A DNA stretch of 10,756 bases from assembly GCA_029260985.1 (NCBI GenBank), contig JAJDCE010000072.1, positions 1 through 10,756 of the forward strand, in the 5' to 3' direction. This document shows positions 1 through 5,083 of this stretch, piece by piece (position 1 is the first letter of the stretch; the number at the start of each line of letters is the position of its first letter). Origin of the DNA: Patescibacteria group bacterium. GTDB taxonomy: Bacteria > Patescibacteriota > Gracilibacteria > UM-FILTER-43-11. The notes below the pieces were generated by a model, which saw only the letters and a list, made by a program, of their open reading frames with translations, was not told the origin of the DNA and made no database searches. Both the position numbers and the translations under genes were made by a program.

Positions 1-1
1 T

Positions 2-151
2 TATATCGTTTGCAAGAAATGCAAAATGCAAAATTTCACGACTCGCATTAATAAAAAGACTACCAGCAAACTTGAACGCAAAAAGAATTGCCCAAAGTGC
101 AACAAGCATACTGATCATGCTAGTGGGAGTGAGATAAAGCACAGCTCTTAA
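2..151 (+). CDS. rpmG: 50S ribosomal protein L33, 3' part (5' end outside window)
   Basis: The last 49 codons of an open frame run into the window from the left and stop at TAA 149-151. The protein contains VCKKC near its visible start, then FTTRINKKTTSKLERKK, then CPKCNKH. Two CxxC pairs flanking a Thr/Lys-rich loop are the zinc-ribbon layout of the Cys-containing (C+) form of ribosomal protein L33, a small protein of the large ribosomal subunit near the E site. L33 is normally about 50-55 residues, so only a few N-terminal residues should be missing. The tail (HTDHASGSEIKHSS) is slightly longer and less basic than usual. A weak hairpin (CTTAA/TTAAG) overlaps the stop codon, and there is no clear terminator. 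The identification is based on the motif pattern. Confidence 0.85.
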   Translation, partial: YIVCKKCKMQNFTTRINKKTTSKLERKKNCPKCNKHTDHASGSEIKHSS

Positions 152-183
152 ATTAATTAAGAATTATGAGTTTTAAATGGTGA

Positions 184-224
184 TGGGTTGTTTGTGTTGG
201 GTGTTTTTTTTGGGGTGGGTTTGG
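184..224 (+). other. 41-nt G/T-only tract with four G-runs
   Basis: From 184 to 224 the plus strand contains only G and T. G-runs lie at 185-187, 199-201, 212-215 and 217-219, and a run of eight T at 204-211. The tract ends exactly where the left arm of the 33-bp inverted repeat begins (225). The four G-runs could in principle form a G-quadruplex, though two loops would be long (11 and 10 nt). No function is assigned. Confidence 0.6.
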
Positions 225-294
225 ATAATAACCAGTTAGCGTAAATAACAATAAATTGGTCCTTAATCTAGAATTATTTCGGGTCTCCGGTTAT

Positions 295-789
295 TTAATT
301 AGCATACCTTATCACTTTGCCACATCGGCTAGCAGCAACAACAAGTGCGCCATGCCGTGGAGGTGAATGTTTAGGGGTACACCATAGTGTTTCTGCGACC
401 TGTGCGCGCCTAGTTTTGGTTTCGTAATGCATATCTATAAAATCCAAATCCCCCTTGCGCCCTTTGCCTAGTCCGCATTGGTAACTATCGCCTTCACCTA
501 ACGGTAAGCGCTTATTAAGATATTTCTCTGCTGCCCTGGCTCGCACTTTGTGGCCACATTTTCTTGTAGCTTTGGTGAGCTTTTTAACTTCTGGTGTAGG
601 TGTAACAACAGGTGTATCTACTGCTTTTGGAGTAGTCACAGGCACAGGTGCTTTTACTGGCTCTGGTGTAGGTGTTGAATTTGTAGAAGTACTCTCGCTA
701 CAAGCTACCATGCTTAAAAGTAAAAGTAGTGCTGACCTGCTAAAAGAAGGAGAATTGGCCACTAATCGTGCTTCTTTATTATTACGCAT
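295..789 (-). CDS. Predicted lipoprotein with Pro/Thr-rich linker and Cys-containing C-terminal domain
   Basis: A 164-aa protein of unknown function. The N-terminus has basic residues, then a hydrophobic run LLLLLSMVAC whose Cys30 fits a lipobox (V-A-C, with an atypical Met at -3), so it is probably a lipid-anchored surface protein. Residues 31-70 are low-complexity Thr/Pro/Val (TPTPEPVKAPVPVTTP), a typical extended linker across an envelope. Residues 71-164 are basic and hold four cysteines (78, 105, 137, 156), enough for two disulfides if exported. I do not recognise this domain. It is the only gene inside the 33-bp inverted-repeat unit. The ATG at 789 is preceded by AT-rich sequence without a Shine-Dalgarno and lies about 25 nt after the predicted transcription start. 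The long plus-strand frame over the same bases (548-814) is a shadow. Confidence 0.7.
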   Translation of the reverse strand: MRNNKEARLVANSPSFSRSALLLLLSMVACSESTSTNSTPTPEPVKAPVPVTTPKAVDTPVVTPTPEVKKLTKATRKCGHKVRARAAEKYLNKRLPLGEGDSYQCGLGKGRKGDLDFIDMHYETKTRRAQVAETLWCTPKHSPPRHGALVVAASRCGKVIRYAN

Positions 790-820
790 TATGTTAATTG
801 AAATTAAATTTTAGGATGGT

Positions 821-849
821 ATACTACATAATAATTTAAAATTTGTCAA
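821..849 (-). promoter_or_regulatory. Sigma70-type promoter of the lipoprotein-like gene
   Basis: On the minus strand TTGACA (849-844) is followed by a 17-bp AT-rich spacer and TAGTAT (826-821). The -35 box is perfect and the -10 matches 4 of 6. Transcription would start near 814, giving a leader of about 25 nt before the ATG at 789. The promoter lies inside the inverted-repeat unit, so the cassette carries its own expression signal. Confidence 0.6.
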
Positions 850-941
850 TATGTTTTCTGACTCAAAATAATTCCATCTAATAGAAAAGAATTTATTGTT
901 ATTTACGCTAACTGGTTATTATACGAAATCCCCAACGCCTA

Positions 942-2363
942 TCAGCTCCCATCAGCCCTAAAAACAACACCAATGCTTTTTAGGATTATTTTAATGTCCA
1001 TCCACAAACTCCAATTTTCGATGTAGTAGACGTCTAGTTTTACTTCTTCTTCAAAATCGAGGTTGCTGCGGCCGGAGATTTGGGCGAGGCCGGTGATTCC
1101 GGGTTTTAGGGCGAAGACTTGATGGTGGTGGCTTTCGTAGTTATCGATCTCTTCCGGGAGATGCGGGCGAGGGCCTACCAGGCTGATGGAGCCGAGGAGT
1201 ACGTTAAAGAGTTGCGGGAGTTCGTCGATACTTGTTTTTCGGAGGAAGCGGCCCAGTTTAGTGATTCGTGGATCGTCTTTAATTTTAAACATTGGTCCTG
1301 AGCGTTCATTGAGTTTGGCTAATTTTTGTTTCACCACATCAGCGTTCTGGATCATGGATCTGAATTTAAGGATGGAGAAAACCTTATTCTTGTACTTACG
1401 TTTACTTCCGTAAAAGATCGGTCCTTTTGAGTCCAGTTTGATCAGGAGGCCGATGACAATCCATAGAGGAATGAGCAAAATGACGAGAATTAGGGCGACC
1501 ACTATGTCAAAAATTTGTTTAAAGATGTGCCCCCAGCCGTCCAGCGACGTTTCTTTGAGGCTTACGAGCGGAATATTGTCGATCATTTCCACGTCTACGT
1601 TTGTTCTTTGGAGCCGGATCAGATCGGGAATGAAGTGGTATTTGATTTGATTGTTCCGGCAAAAGGCGTGTAACTCCTTGGTGTCTGTGTCGTTTAAATT
1701 GGGTGTTGAGAGAATGATTTCCTCTACCCTATATTTACGCACAATGGATTTCAATTGATCAATCGTACCGATGATCTTGAGTTTGTGCTTTTTTCGAGAC
1801 ATCACCATTTCTGCTAAAGCTCCGACAATTTCATAAGAAGGATTTGCCTTAATTGCCTCGTAAAAGCGATCTGCTACTGTGTCCGCGCCAATAAATAGCA
1901 CTCGTCTGCTACCAATGCCGTATCGTAGCAGGAAGTGCTGGATGATTTGGATGAGGGAGCGTCCTACCATCACGAAAAAGATGGAAAAAAACCAGATGTG
2001 GCCCAAGGCGATACGGGAGAAAAAGAGTTCATGTACGATCAGAAAATAATAACTGATAATGAACATGAGCCACGCTGTCACCAGAAAAACAATTTTAAAG
2101 AACGAGCGGCCCAACTTGTGTGTTACTTTAAGCGAATATAAATGATTAACAGCAAACATGAATAACAGTAGTCCTGATGCGATCAGTCCGAATAATGTGT
2201 ATTCATCAAATGGAGGTAAGAGCTCCGGGCCAAAGTGGAATTGAACGCCGGGAATCAAATCCGTGATCGGCCTAAGGTAATAGGCGAGTAAAAAAGCGGT
2301 AAACACTGCAATAAAATCAACTGGCAGCCGCAAGGCTCCGAAAATGATCTCAGATTTTTTCAT
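942..2363 (-). CDS. Polyprenyl-phosphate hexose-1-phosphate transferase (WbaP/ExoY-type sugar transferase)
   Basis: A 473-aa membrane enzyme that starts cell-surface polysaccharide or glycan synthesis by moving a sugar-1-phosphate from a nucleotide sugar to undecaprenyl phosphate. About four hydrophobic segments occupy residues 8-138. A Rossmann-like CoA-binding-type domain follows (RRVLFIGADTVADRF at 153-167, up to ~260). A membrane-entering helix lies at 284-310, then the catalytic domain with KFRSM (333-337), DDPRITKLGRFLRKTSIDEL (363-382), SLVGPRP (394-400) and PGITGLAQISGR (421-432). Length and domain order match full-length family members. The donor sugar cannot be told from sequence. 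The ATG at 2363 lies 18 nt beyond the 3' end of RNase P RNA on the same strand, so the two are probably co-transcribed. No Shine-Dalgarno is visible. It stops with TGA. Confidence 0.92.
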   Translation of the reverse strand: MKKSEIIFGALRLPVDFIAVFTAFLLAYYLRPITDLIPGVQFHFGPELLPPFDEYTLFGLIASGLLLFMFAVNHLYSLKVTHKLGRSFFKIVFLVTAWLMFIISYYFLIVHELFFSRIALGHIWFFSIFFVMVGRSLIQIIQHFLLRYGIGSRRVLFIGADTVADRFYEAIKANPSYEIVGALAEMVMSRKKHKLKIIGTIDQLKSIVRKYRVEEIILSTPNLNDTDTKELHAFCRNNQIKYHFIPDLIRLQRTNVDVEMIDNIPLVSLKETSLDGWGHIFKQIFDIVVALILVILLIPLWIVIGLLIKLDSKGPIFYGSKRKYKNKVFSILKFRSMIQNADVVKQKLAKLNERSGPMFKIKDDPRITKLGRFLRKTSIDELPQLFNVLLGSISLVGPRPHLPEEIDNYESHHHQVFALKPGITGLAQISGRSNLDFEEEVKLDVYYIENWSLWMDIKIILKSIGVVFRADGS

Positions 2364-2381
2364 AAGTGACGGAAATGCTCA

Positions 2382-2772
2382 GATTGATTTAAACTCATAA
2401 GCCGAGTTCTGTCCCGATTTAACATCGGGAGTAGTTATTTATCTTGGCCTCCCGACGAATCGGTAGACTCTAGCGGCTGTATAACTGGAGCGACGAGCCG
2501 CCCCTAATTTCCAGTTATCCACACAGCCTTGCATCAGATGGGGTTTACCACCCCTGATGGTCACCCACCAGGAGACCCTGTACATTAACAGGGACGTTTC
2601 ATCCTTACTCTTCGATATACTCAGAGTGGATCGTTTCTGCGGCACTTTCCCTGATAGAACTGTTACCAGCCTACCGGTCGCTGTTAGCGATCATCCTGCT
2701 CTTTGATGCCCGGACTTTCCTCCCACCGTCGCACAAGGCTAAGGCGAGCAACTACTACGGCTTAAATCAATC
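2382..2772 (-). ncRNA. rnpB: RNase P RNA, bacterial type A
   Basis: The catalytic RNA that trims the 5' leader of pre-tRNAs. Read on the minus strand, it has the conserved 5' block GGGAGGAAAGTCCGGGC (near 2721-2705), the internal GGGAAAGTGCCGCAGAAA, a P15-like loop GGTAAACCCC carrying the GGT that pairs with tRNA CCA, the block GATGCAAGGCTGTGT, and the 3' block GGGACAGAACTCGGCTTAT. The ends are set by a P1 helix: GATTGATTTAA at 2772-2762 pairs with TTAAATCAATC at 2392-2382. The size of about 391 nt fits type A. All complete tRNA genes in the window encode CCA, consistent with recognition by the GGT loop. A 68-codon frame across this region (2439-2645) is spurious. Confidence 0.96.
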
Positions 2773-2784
2773 AAAAGCTTATCA

Positions 2785-2813
2785 TTTATAACATAATCCC
2801 TAATATCAGTCTA
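2785..2813 (-). promoter_or_regulatory. Likely promoter of rnpB and the downstream sugar transferase
   Basis: On the minus strand TAGACT (2813-2808), a 17-bp spacer, then TATAAA (2790-2785), with TG one base before the -10 (extended -10). The start would be near 2778, just ahead of the P1 helix that defines the RNase P RNA 5' end at 2772. The position agrees with the RNA boundary found independently. Confidence 0.55.
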
Positions 2814-2831
2814 TAATATTTTGAAGTTTTA

Positions 2832-2860
2832 TTGACACTGAGGCTGAGGTAGATTATTTT
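2832..2860 (+). promoter_or_regulatory. Likely promoter of the tRNA cluster
   Basis: TTGACA (2832-2837), a 17-bp spacer and TATTTT (2855-2860), with a start expected near 2867, about 30 nt before tRNA-Thr. It is divergent from the rnpB promoter. Confidence 0.5.
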
Positions 2861-2897
2861 TTGTTAGCTTTTATTCTCAATGAATAAGTAATTCTGT

Positions 2898-2973
2898 GCC
2901 ACCTTAGCTCAGTTGGTAGAGCAACCGCCTTGTAAGCGGTGGGTCGTCGGTTCGACTCCGACAGGTGGCTCCA
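2898..2973 (+). tRNA. tRNA-Thr (TGT)
   Basis: A cloverleaf can be drawn. The acceptor stem is GCCACCT/AGGTGGC, the D-arm holds AGTTGGTAGAG, the anticodon stem ACCGC.. encloses loop CTTGTAA with anticodon TGT, and the T-loop is TTCGACT. CCA is encoded (2971-2973). Its first 18 nt recur as a broken copy at 4696-4713. Confidence 0.96.
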
Positions 2974-2991
2974 TAACTGTTTGAGTTAGTG

Positions 2992-3048
2992 TTTCTGTTT
3001 GTGTGTCAGCACAGTATGCTGCAACAGTAACACACACTCACACAGAAA
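2992..3048. repeat. Imperfect long hairpin between tRNA-Thr and tRNA-Pro
   Basis: TTTCTGTTTGTGTGT (2992-3006) pairs imperfectly with ACACACACTCACACAGAAA (3030-3048), and inside it CAGCA CAGTA TGCTG (3007-3021) forms a small perfect hairpin. It fills nearly all the gap between the two tRNA genes. It could be a processing structure or a palindromic repeat. It lacks a T-run typical of a terminator. Confidence 0.55.
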
Positions 3049-3049
3049 T

Positions 3050-3126
3050 CGGGGAGTAGCTCAGTTGGCTAGAGTGCACGCTTTGGGAGCGTGATGTCGC
3101 AGGTTCGAGTCCTGTCTCCCCGACCA
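3050..3126 (+). tRNA. tRNA-Pro (TGG)
   Basis: Acceptor CGGGGAG/CTCCCCG, anticodon stem CACGC/GCGTG around loop TTTGGGA with anticodon TGG, T-loop TTCGAGT, and encoded CCA at 3124-3126. Its last 19 nt are repeated exactly at 3217-3235 and at the end of tRNA-Pro(GGG) (4991-5009). The antisense frame over this tRNA is a known type of false protein prediction. Confidence 0.96.
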
Positions 3127-3153
3127 TTCGACTTCGCTCATGGTCGTTGACCA
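3122..3153. repeat. Palindromic repeat abutting tRNA-Pro(TGG), copy 1
   Basis: GACC (3122-3125, within the tRNA 3' end) pairs with GGTC, with core CTTCGCTCA at 3132-3140, followed by TGGTC GTT GACCA (3141-3153), a 5-bp hairpin. The same 13-nt unit TGGTCG[T/C]TGACCA follows tRNA-Pro(GGG) at 5047-5059, preceded there by CTTCGCTCC. A further hairpin CACTAA/TTAGTG follows just downstream. Confidence 0.6.
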
Positions 3154-3197
3154 CTAATTCGTTTAGTGAACTGGTCATTCGCTTGACGAGAAGTTTA

Positions 3198-3235
3198 TCC
3201 CGCACTTGATGCGGGAAGTCCTGTCTCCCCGACCA
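3198..3235. repeat. Hairpin plus duplicated tRNA-Pro 3' end
   Basis: TCCCGCA CTTGA TGCGGGA (3198-3216) is a 7-bp perfect hairpin. It is joined directly to AGTCCTGTCTCCCCGACCA (3217-3235), an exact 19-nt copy of the 3' end of tRNA-Pro(TGG) (3108-3126), 109 bp downstream of the original. Duplicated tRNA 3' ends are the usual mark of integration at a tRNA gene, but the interval is far too short for a functional element, so this would be a remnant or a recombination footprint. Confidence 0.65.
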
Positions 3236-3241
3236 CCTATC

Positions 3242-3326
3242 ATTTCGCATCTCAGATTTCAGATTTTGCATTTAATTCACGAATTCATAAATGTTAGAAT
3301 CGATTCCGAAATCAGAAATGCGAAAT
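3242..3326. repeat. Imperfect inverted repeat before tRNA-Tyr
   Basis: Bases 3242-3262 (beginning ATTTCGCATCTC) and 3306-3326 (ending ATGCGAAAT) are reverse complements at 18 of 21 positions, with an AT-rich loop of 43 nt. The left part, from TATCATTTC to TTTTGCATTTAA, also resembles a stretch before sufD at 9641-9664, so it seems to belong to a dispersed intergenic repeat. Confidence 0.5.
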
Positions 3327-3342
3327 GCTAAATCATCAACGT

Positions 3343-3428
3343 GGGTAGGTATCAGAGCGGTCAAATGAGCCTGGCTGTAAACCAGGTGCCTTACGGCTAC
3401 GGGGGTTCGAATCCCTCCCTGCCCACCA
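3343..3428 (+). tRNA. tRNA-Tyr (GTA)
   Basis: Acceptor GGGTAGG/CCTGCCC (one T-G pair), anticodon stem CCTGG/CCAGG around CTGTAAA with anticodon GTA, a long class II variable arm (TGCCTTACGGCTAC), T-loop TTCGAAT, and encoded CCA at 3426-3428. The long variable arm is expected for bacterial tRNA-Tyr. Confidence 0.95.
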
Positions 3429-3496
3429 TTCGACTCCGCCTCAGTCGCTAACACTCCTTTGGCTCCGCTCATGGCAGGCCAAATGGGAGTCGAATG
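3427..3496. repeat. Inverted repeat starting in the CCA end of tRNA-Tyr
   Basis: CATTCGACTCC (3427-3437) and GGAGTCGAATG (3486-3496) are perfect 11-bp inverted arms. The left arm includes the last two bases of the tRNA CCA. The interior contains GGCTCCGCTCATGG, a degenerate form of the CTTCGCTCATGG core seen after tRNA-Pro(TGG). All three of tRNA-Pro(TGG), tRNA-Tyr and tRNA-Pro(GGG) continue as CCATTCGAC beyond the mature end. Confidence 0.65.
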
Positions 3497-3584
3497 TCCT
3501 AAGCGGTAAGTCTCAATGTTCAAATCATTAGGAAATCGTTTTTTCTTATGTCAATTTATTTTCCCTCTCTGTACATTTAGTTCA

Positions 3585-3614
3585 TTGACTCTTAAGAATT
3601 TGGTTTGATATAAT
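3585..3614 (+). promoter_or_regulatory. Near-consensus sigma70 promoter of the pilin gene
   Basis: TTGACT (3585-3590), an 18-bp spacer, and a perfect TATAAT (3609-3614). Transcription would begin near 3621, giving a 28-nt leader before the ATG at 3649. This is the best promoter match in the window and suggests high expression, as expected for a structural pilin. Confidence 0.75.
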
Positions 3615-3648
3615 ACGGGAGATAGATAACCATTAACTTTATATAAAA

Positions 3649-4005
3649 ATGAAAAATTCAATCAAAAGAATTTCATCAAGTATCGCTTTGGCAGCTTTGT
3701 TTGTTAACTCAGCATTTGCACAAGGCTCATCTTTTGTTACCGGCCAGGATCCAAGTGTGATCGGCGCTGTTGGTAAAGGAACCCTTGGTGGAAATATCAC
3801 GCTTATCCTCAATTACTTCCTAGGCATCCTCGGTTTGATTGCTGTGGCTTTCCTTATTTACGCTGGTGTCCTTATGGTCACTGCGGGAGGTAATGATGAA
3901 CAAGTCACTAAGGCCCGAAAGATCATTATGTACGGTGTTGCTGGTATCGTGATTGTTCTTCTTTCTTGGACTATCGTTTCCTTTGTTACCTCAGCTCTCG
4001 GATAG
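3649..4005 (+). CDS. TrbC/VirB2-like pilin (T4SS_pilin family)
   Basis: A 118-aa exported protein. Residues 1-24 form a signal peptide (basic start, hydrophobic core, cleavage likely after AFA before QG). Two hydrophobic helices lie at ~50-77 and ~91-115, joined by a short charged loop, TAGGNDEQVTKARKII. The pattern (Y-x-G-x-L-M-x-TAGG-x-DEQ-x-x-KA-x-K) is the signature of the VirB2/TrbC-like pilins, often annotated T4SS_pilin in Patescibacteria. In true type IV secretion systems such proteins build the conjugative pilus, but in these organisms the gene is frequently found alone and its role is unclear. Here no other T4SS gene is in view. It has a strong promoter upstream and a terminator just after, so it is a single-gene transcript. 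No Shine-Dalgarno precedes the ATG. Confidence 0.85.
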   Translation: MKNSIKRISSSIALAALFVNSAFAQGSSFVTGQDPSVIGAVGKGTLGGNITLILNYFLGILGLIAVAFLIYAGVLMVTAGGNDEQVTKARKIIMYGVAGIVIVLLSWTIVSFVTSALG

Positions 4006-4026
4006 GAATTTACTTATCAACAAAAG

Positions 4027-4055
4027 GCCAGCATCTTAACGGGCGCTGGTTTTTT
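4027..4055 (+). terminator. Rho-independent terminator after the pilin gene
   Basis: CCAGC (4028-4032) and GCTGG (4045-4049) form a stem with a 12-nt loop, followed by six T (4050-4055). It lies 22 nt past the pilin stop. On the other strand the stem is followed by TTTTGTT, so it may also stop transcription from the convergent PRC-barrel gene. Confidence 0.75.
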
Positions 4056-4066
4056 AGTGTGTAATT

Positions 4067-4609
4067 TTATACGTCCAGCACAGGCTGATTCTTGTCTAAA
4101 ATTGATGGCTTTTTTACGCTCTCTTTTACTTCCTGAATGTCTTTAACCAGAATGAAGTCCGGTTCTACTTGTAAAATACTCTCATAAGAAAACATTCTCG
4201 GATTATATCGGAAAAAGAGAAAGGACTTTTCGCTGTGAATTTGCTTTATGTAATAGCTTTTCGGATCGAAGTCGACATCAACCACCCCACCAATCGTCTC
4301 ACCTGCTTCGTTTTTAACCGTGTTTCCAATAAAATAAGTACCGCGTGTTTCAATGTCCATGATTCTGATAATATCCTCCAGCTCAGCAATGTCATTCTCA
4401 TCCTTTACATAGACTTTGGTTTTGAAATGGAGGATGTCACCAGTAAGCAAAATAGCGTTGCGAAATCGTGGATCCAGTGCTTTTAACCTCAAAGCTTCAA
4501 CTTTTCCTGTGTCAGGATGAATAATCAGACCACTGACCATTGCCAGAAGATGTCCGTCGGACTCTTTTACTACCTTCATGCCGATGGTGTTTCTCATGAA
4601 ACTTATCAT
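4067..4609 (-). CDS. PRC-barrel domain protein (two repeats)
   Basis: About 180 aa, with two PRC-barrel-like units. The first is IGMKVVKESDGHLLAMVSGL and on (9-45, including IHPDTGKVEALRLK). The second is FIGNTVKNEAGETIGGVVDV and on (93-131), ending RMFSYESILQVEPDFILVKD. PRC-barrels are small beta-barrel folds found in ribosome-maturation factor RimM, photosynthetic reaction centre H subunits and many stand-alone bacterial proteins. The duplicated form is common in Patescibacteria and its task is unknown. I chose ATG 4609. The frame opens earlier at a TTG (4645), and ATG 4597 (MRNTIGMKVV) is equally possible. AAGG sits only three bases before ATG 4609. The gene converges on the pilin gene across the terminator. 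Confidence 0.75.
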   Translation of the reverse strand: MISFMRNTIGMKVVKESDGHLLAMVSGLIIHPDTGKVEALRLKALDPRFRNAILLTGDILHFKTKVYVKDENDIAELEDIIRIMDIETRGTYFIGNTVKNEAGETIGGVVDVDFDPKSYYIKQIHSEKSFLFFRYNPRMFSYESILQVEPDFILVKDIQEVKESVKKPSILDKNQPVLDV

Positions 4610-4695
4610 TAGCCTTAGGATAATTTTTTTTTGGTTGATAAGCAAAGTATTTTGATTTAATTTTCTATTGCTCTGTTTCTTCTAAGGAATCACTT

Positions 4696-4713
4696 GCCAC
4701 CTTAGCTCAGTTG
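4696..4713 (+). pseudogene. Truncated tRNA-Thr 5' fragment followed by a hairpin
   Basis: GCCACCTTAGCTCAGTTG is identical to the first 18 nt of tRNA-Thr (2898-2915), i.e. the acceptor strand and the first half of the D-arm. The copy then breaks off into TCCGAT GCAAG ATCGGA (4714-4730), a perfect 6-bp hairpin unrelated to a tRNA. No matching acceptor 3' strand is seen downstream, so it cannot fold as a tRNA. It is a recombination scar. Confidence 0.7.
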
Positions 4714-4752
4714 TCCGATGCAAGATCGGACTCCGCCGTTTAACTTTATTGA

Positions 4753-4893
4753 ATGAGACGAAAATTAGCCCTCATCTTTGGATTCCCACTCTTTATTGCC
4801 CTGGTACTTACCTATATTTACTGGAGGCATTTTCGCGGATCATGGCCGGAAGCTCTGAATCCAACCGACAGAATTGAGGAGCAAATCGAATAA
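4753..4893 (+). CDS. Small single-pass membrane protein (46 aa), unknown
   Basis: An ORF beginning MRRKLALIFGFPLFIALVLT and ending PTDRIEEQIE*. A basic start (RRK) precedes a hydrophobic segment at about residues 5-23, then YWRHFRGSWPEAL and an acidic tail, giving a predicted N-in single transmembrane helix with a short outer or periplasmic tail. It has a clean amphipathic layout and ATG start, which favours a real gene, but there is no Shine-Dalgarno, no homologue that I recognise, and it is short enough to be chance. It lies between the tRNA-Thr fragment and tRNA-Pro(GGG), followed by a small hairpin TAGCG CTCA CGCTA just after the stop. Confidence 0.45.
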   Translation: MRRKLALIFGFPLFIALVLTYIYWRHFRGSWPEALNPTDRIEEQIE

Positions 4894-4933
4894 GCTAGCG
4901 CTCACGCTAAAAAGCCCTTAGAATGTGCTTTGT

Positions 4934-5009
4934 CGGGGAGTAGTTCAGTTGGTAGAATACACGGCTGGGGGTCGTGTGGTCGCAGGTTCAAGTCCTGTCT
5001 CCCCGACCA
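4934..5009 (+). tRNA. tRNA-Pro (GGG)
   Basis: Acceptor CGGGGAG/CTCCCCG, D-arm GTTC/GAAT, anticodon stem CACGG/TCGTG around CTGGGGG with anticodon GGG, T-loop TTCAAGT, and encoded CCA at 5007-5009. It shares its acceptor stem and last 19 nt with tRNA-Pro(TGG). Confidence 0.93.
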
Positions 5010-5030
5010 TTCGACCTCGTTCGGTCTTTT

Positions 5031-5059
5031 GACCTCACTTCGCTCCTGGTCGCTGACCA
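5031..5059. repeat. Palindromic repeat after tRNA-Pro(GGG), copy 2
   Basis: GACC (5031-5034), CTTCGCTCC (5038-5046), TGGTC (5047-5051), GCT, GACCA (5055-5059). The order and core match the repeat after tRNA-Pro(TGG). Between the tRNA and this unit lies GACC TCGTTC GGTC (5013-5026), another small palindrome. Confidence 0.6.
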
Positions 5060-5083
5060 TCAAGTTAAATAATGGATTTAGTT

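Larger units (their letters stand above)
225..922. repeat. 698-bp unit bounded by perfect 33-bp inverted repeats
   Basis: Bases 225-257 and 890-922 are exact reverse complements over 33 bp; the left arm begins ATAATAACCAGTTAGCG. The 632 bp between them hold a single minus-strand lipoprotein-like gene (295-789) and its likely promoter (821-849), and no recombinase or transposase. The bases just outside the arms (TTTGG left, ACGAA right) show no obvious target duplication. The right arm starts 20 bp past the stop codon of the sugar transferase gene. Possible readings are a non-autonomous mobile cassette moved in trans, an invertible segment, or a duplicated intergenic sequence. An assembly artefact is less likely because the interior is unique and coding. 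Confidence 0.85.

Noticed and set aside
548..814. 88-aa plus-strand frame of Val/Gly/Thr-rich sequence
   Set aside because: It is the complement of the Pro/Thr-rich linker of the lipoprotein-like gene; its composition is a reflection of low-complexity codons.
2439..2645. 68-aa minus-strand frame
   Set aside because: It lies wholly inside the RNase P RNA gene, whose conserved blocks and P1 helix are clear.
3038..3271. 77-aa minus-strand frame with GETGLEPATSRSQ motif
   Set aside because: It is the antisense translation of tRNA-Pro(TGG), a well-known type of false protein.
3050..3496. CRISPR array among the tRNA-region repeats
   Set aside because: Repeats are palindromic, unevenly spaced and differ in sequence; there are no regular spacers and no cas genes.
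3272..3523. 83-aa minus-strand frame with GGQGGIRTPVAVRH motif
   Set aside because: It is the antisense translation of tRNA-Tyr.
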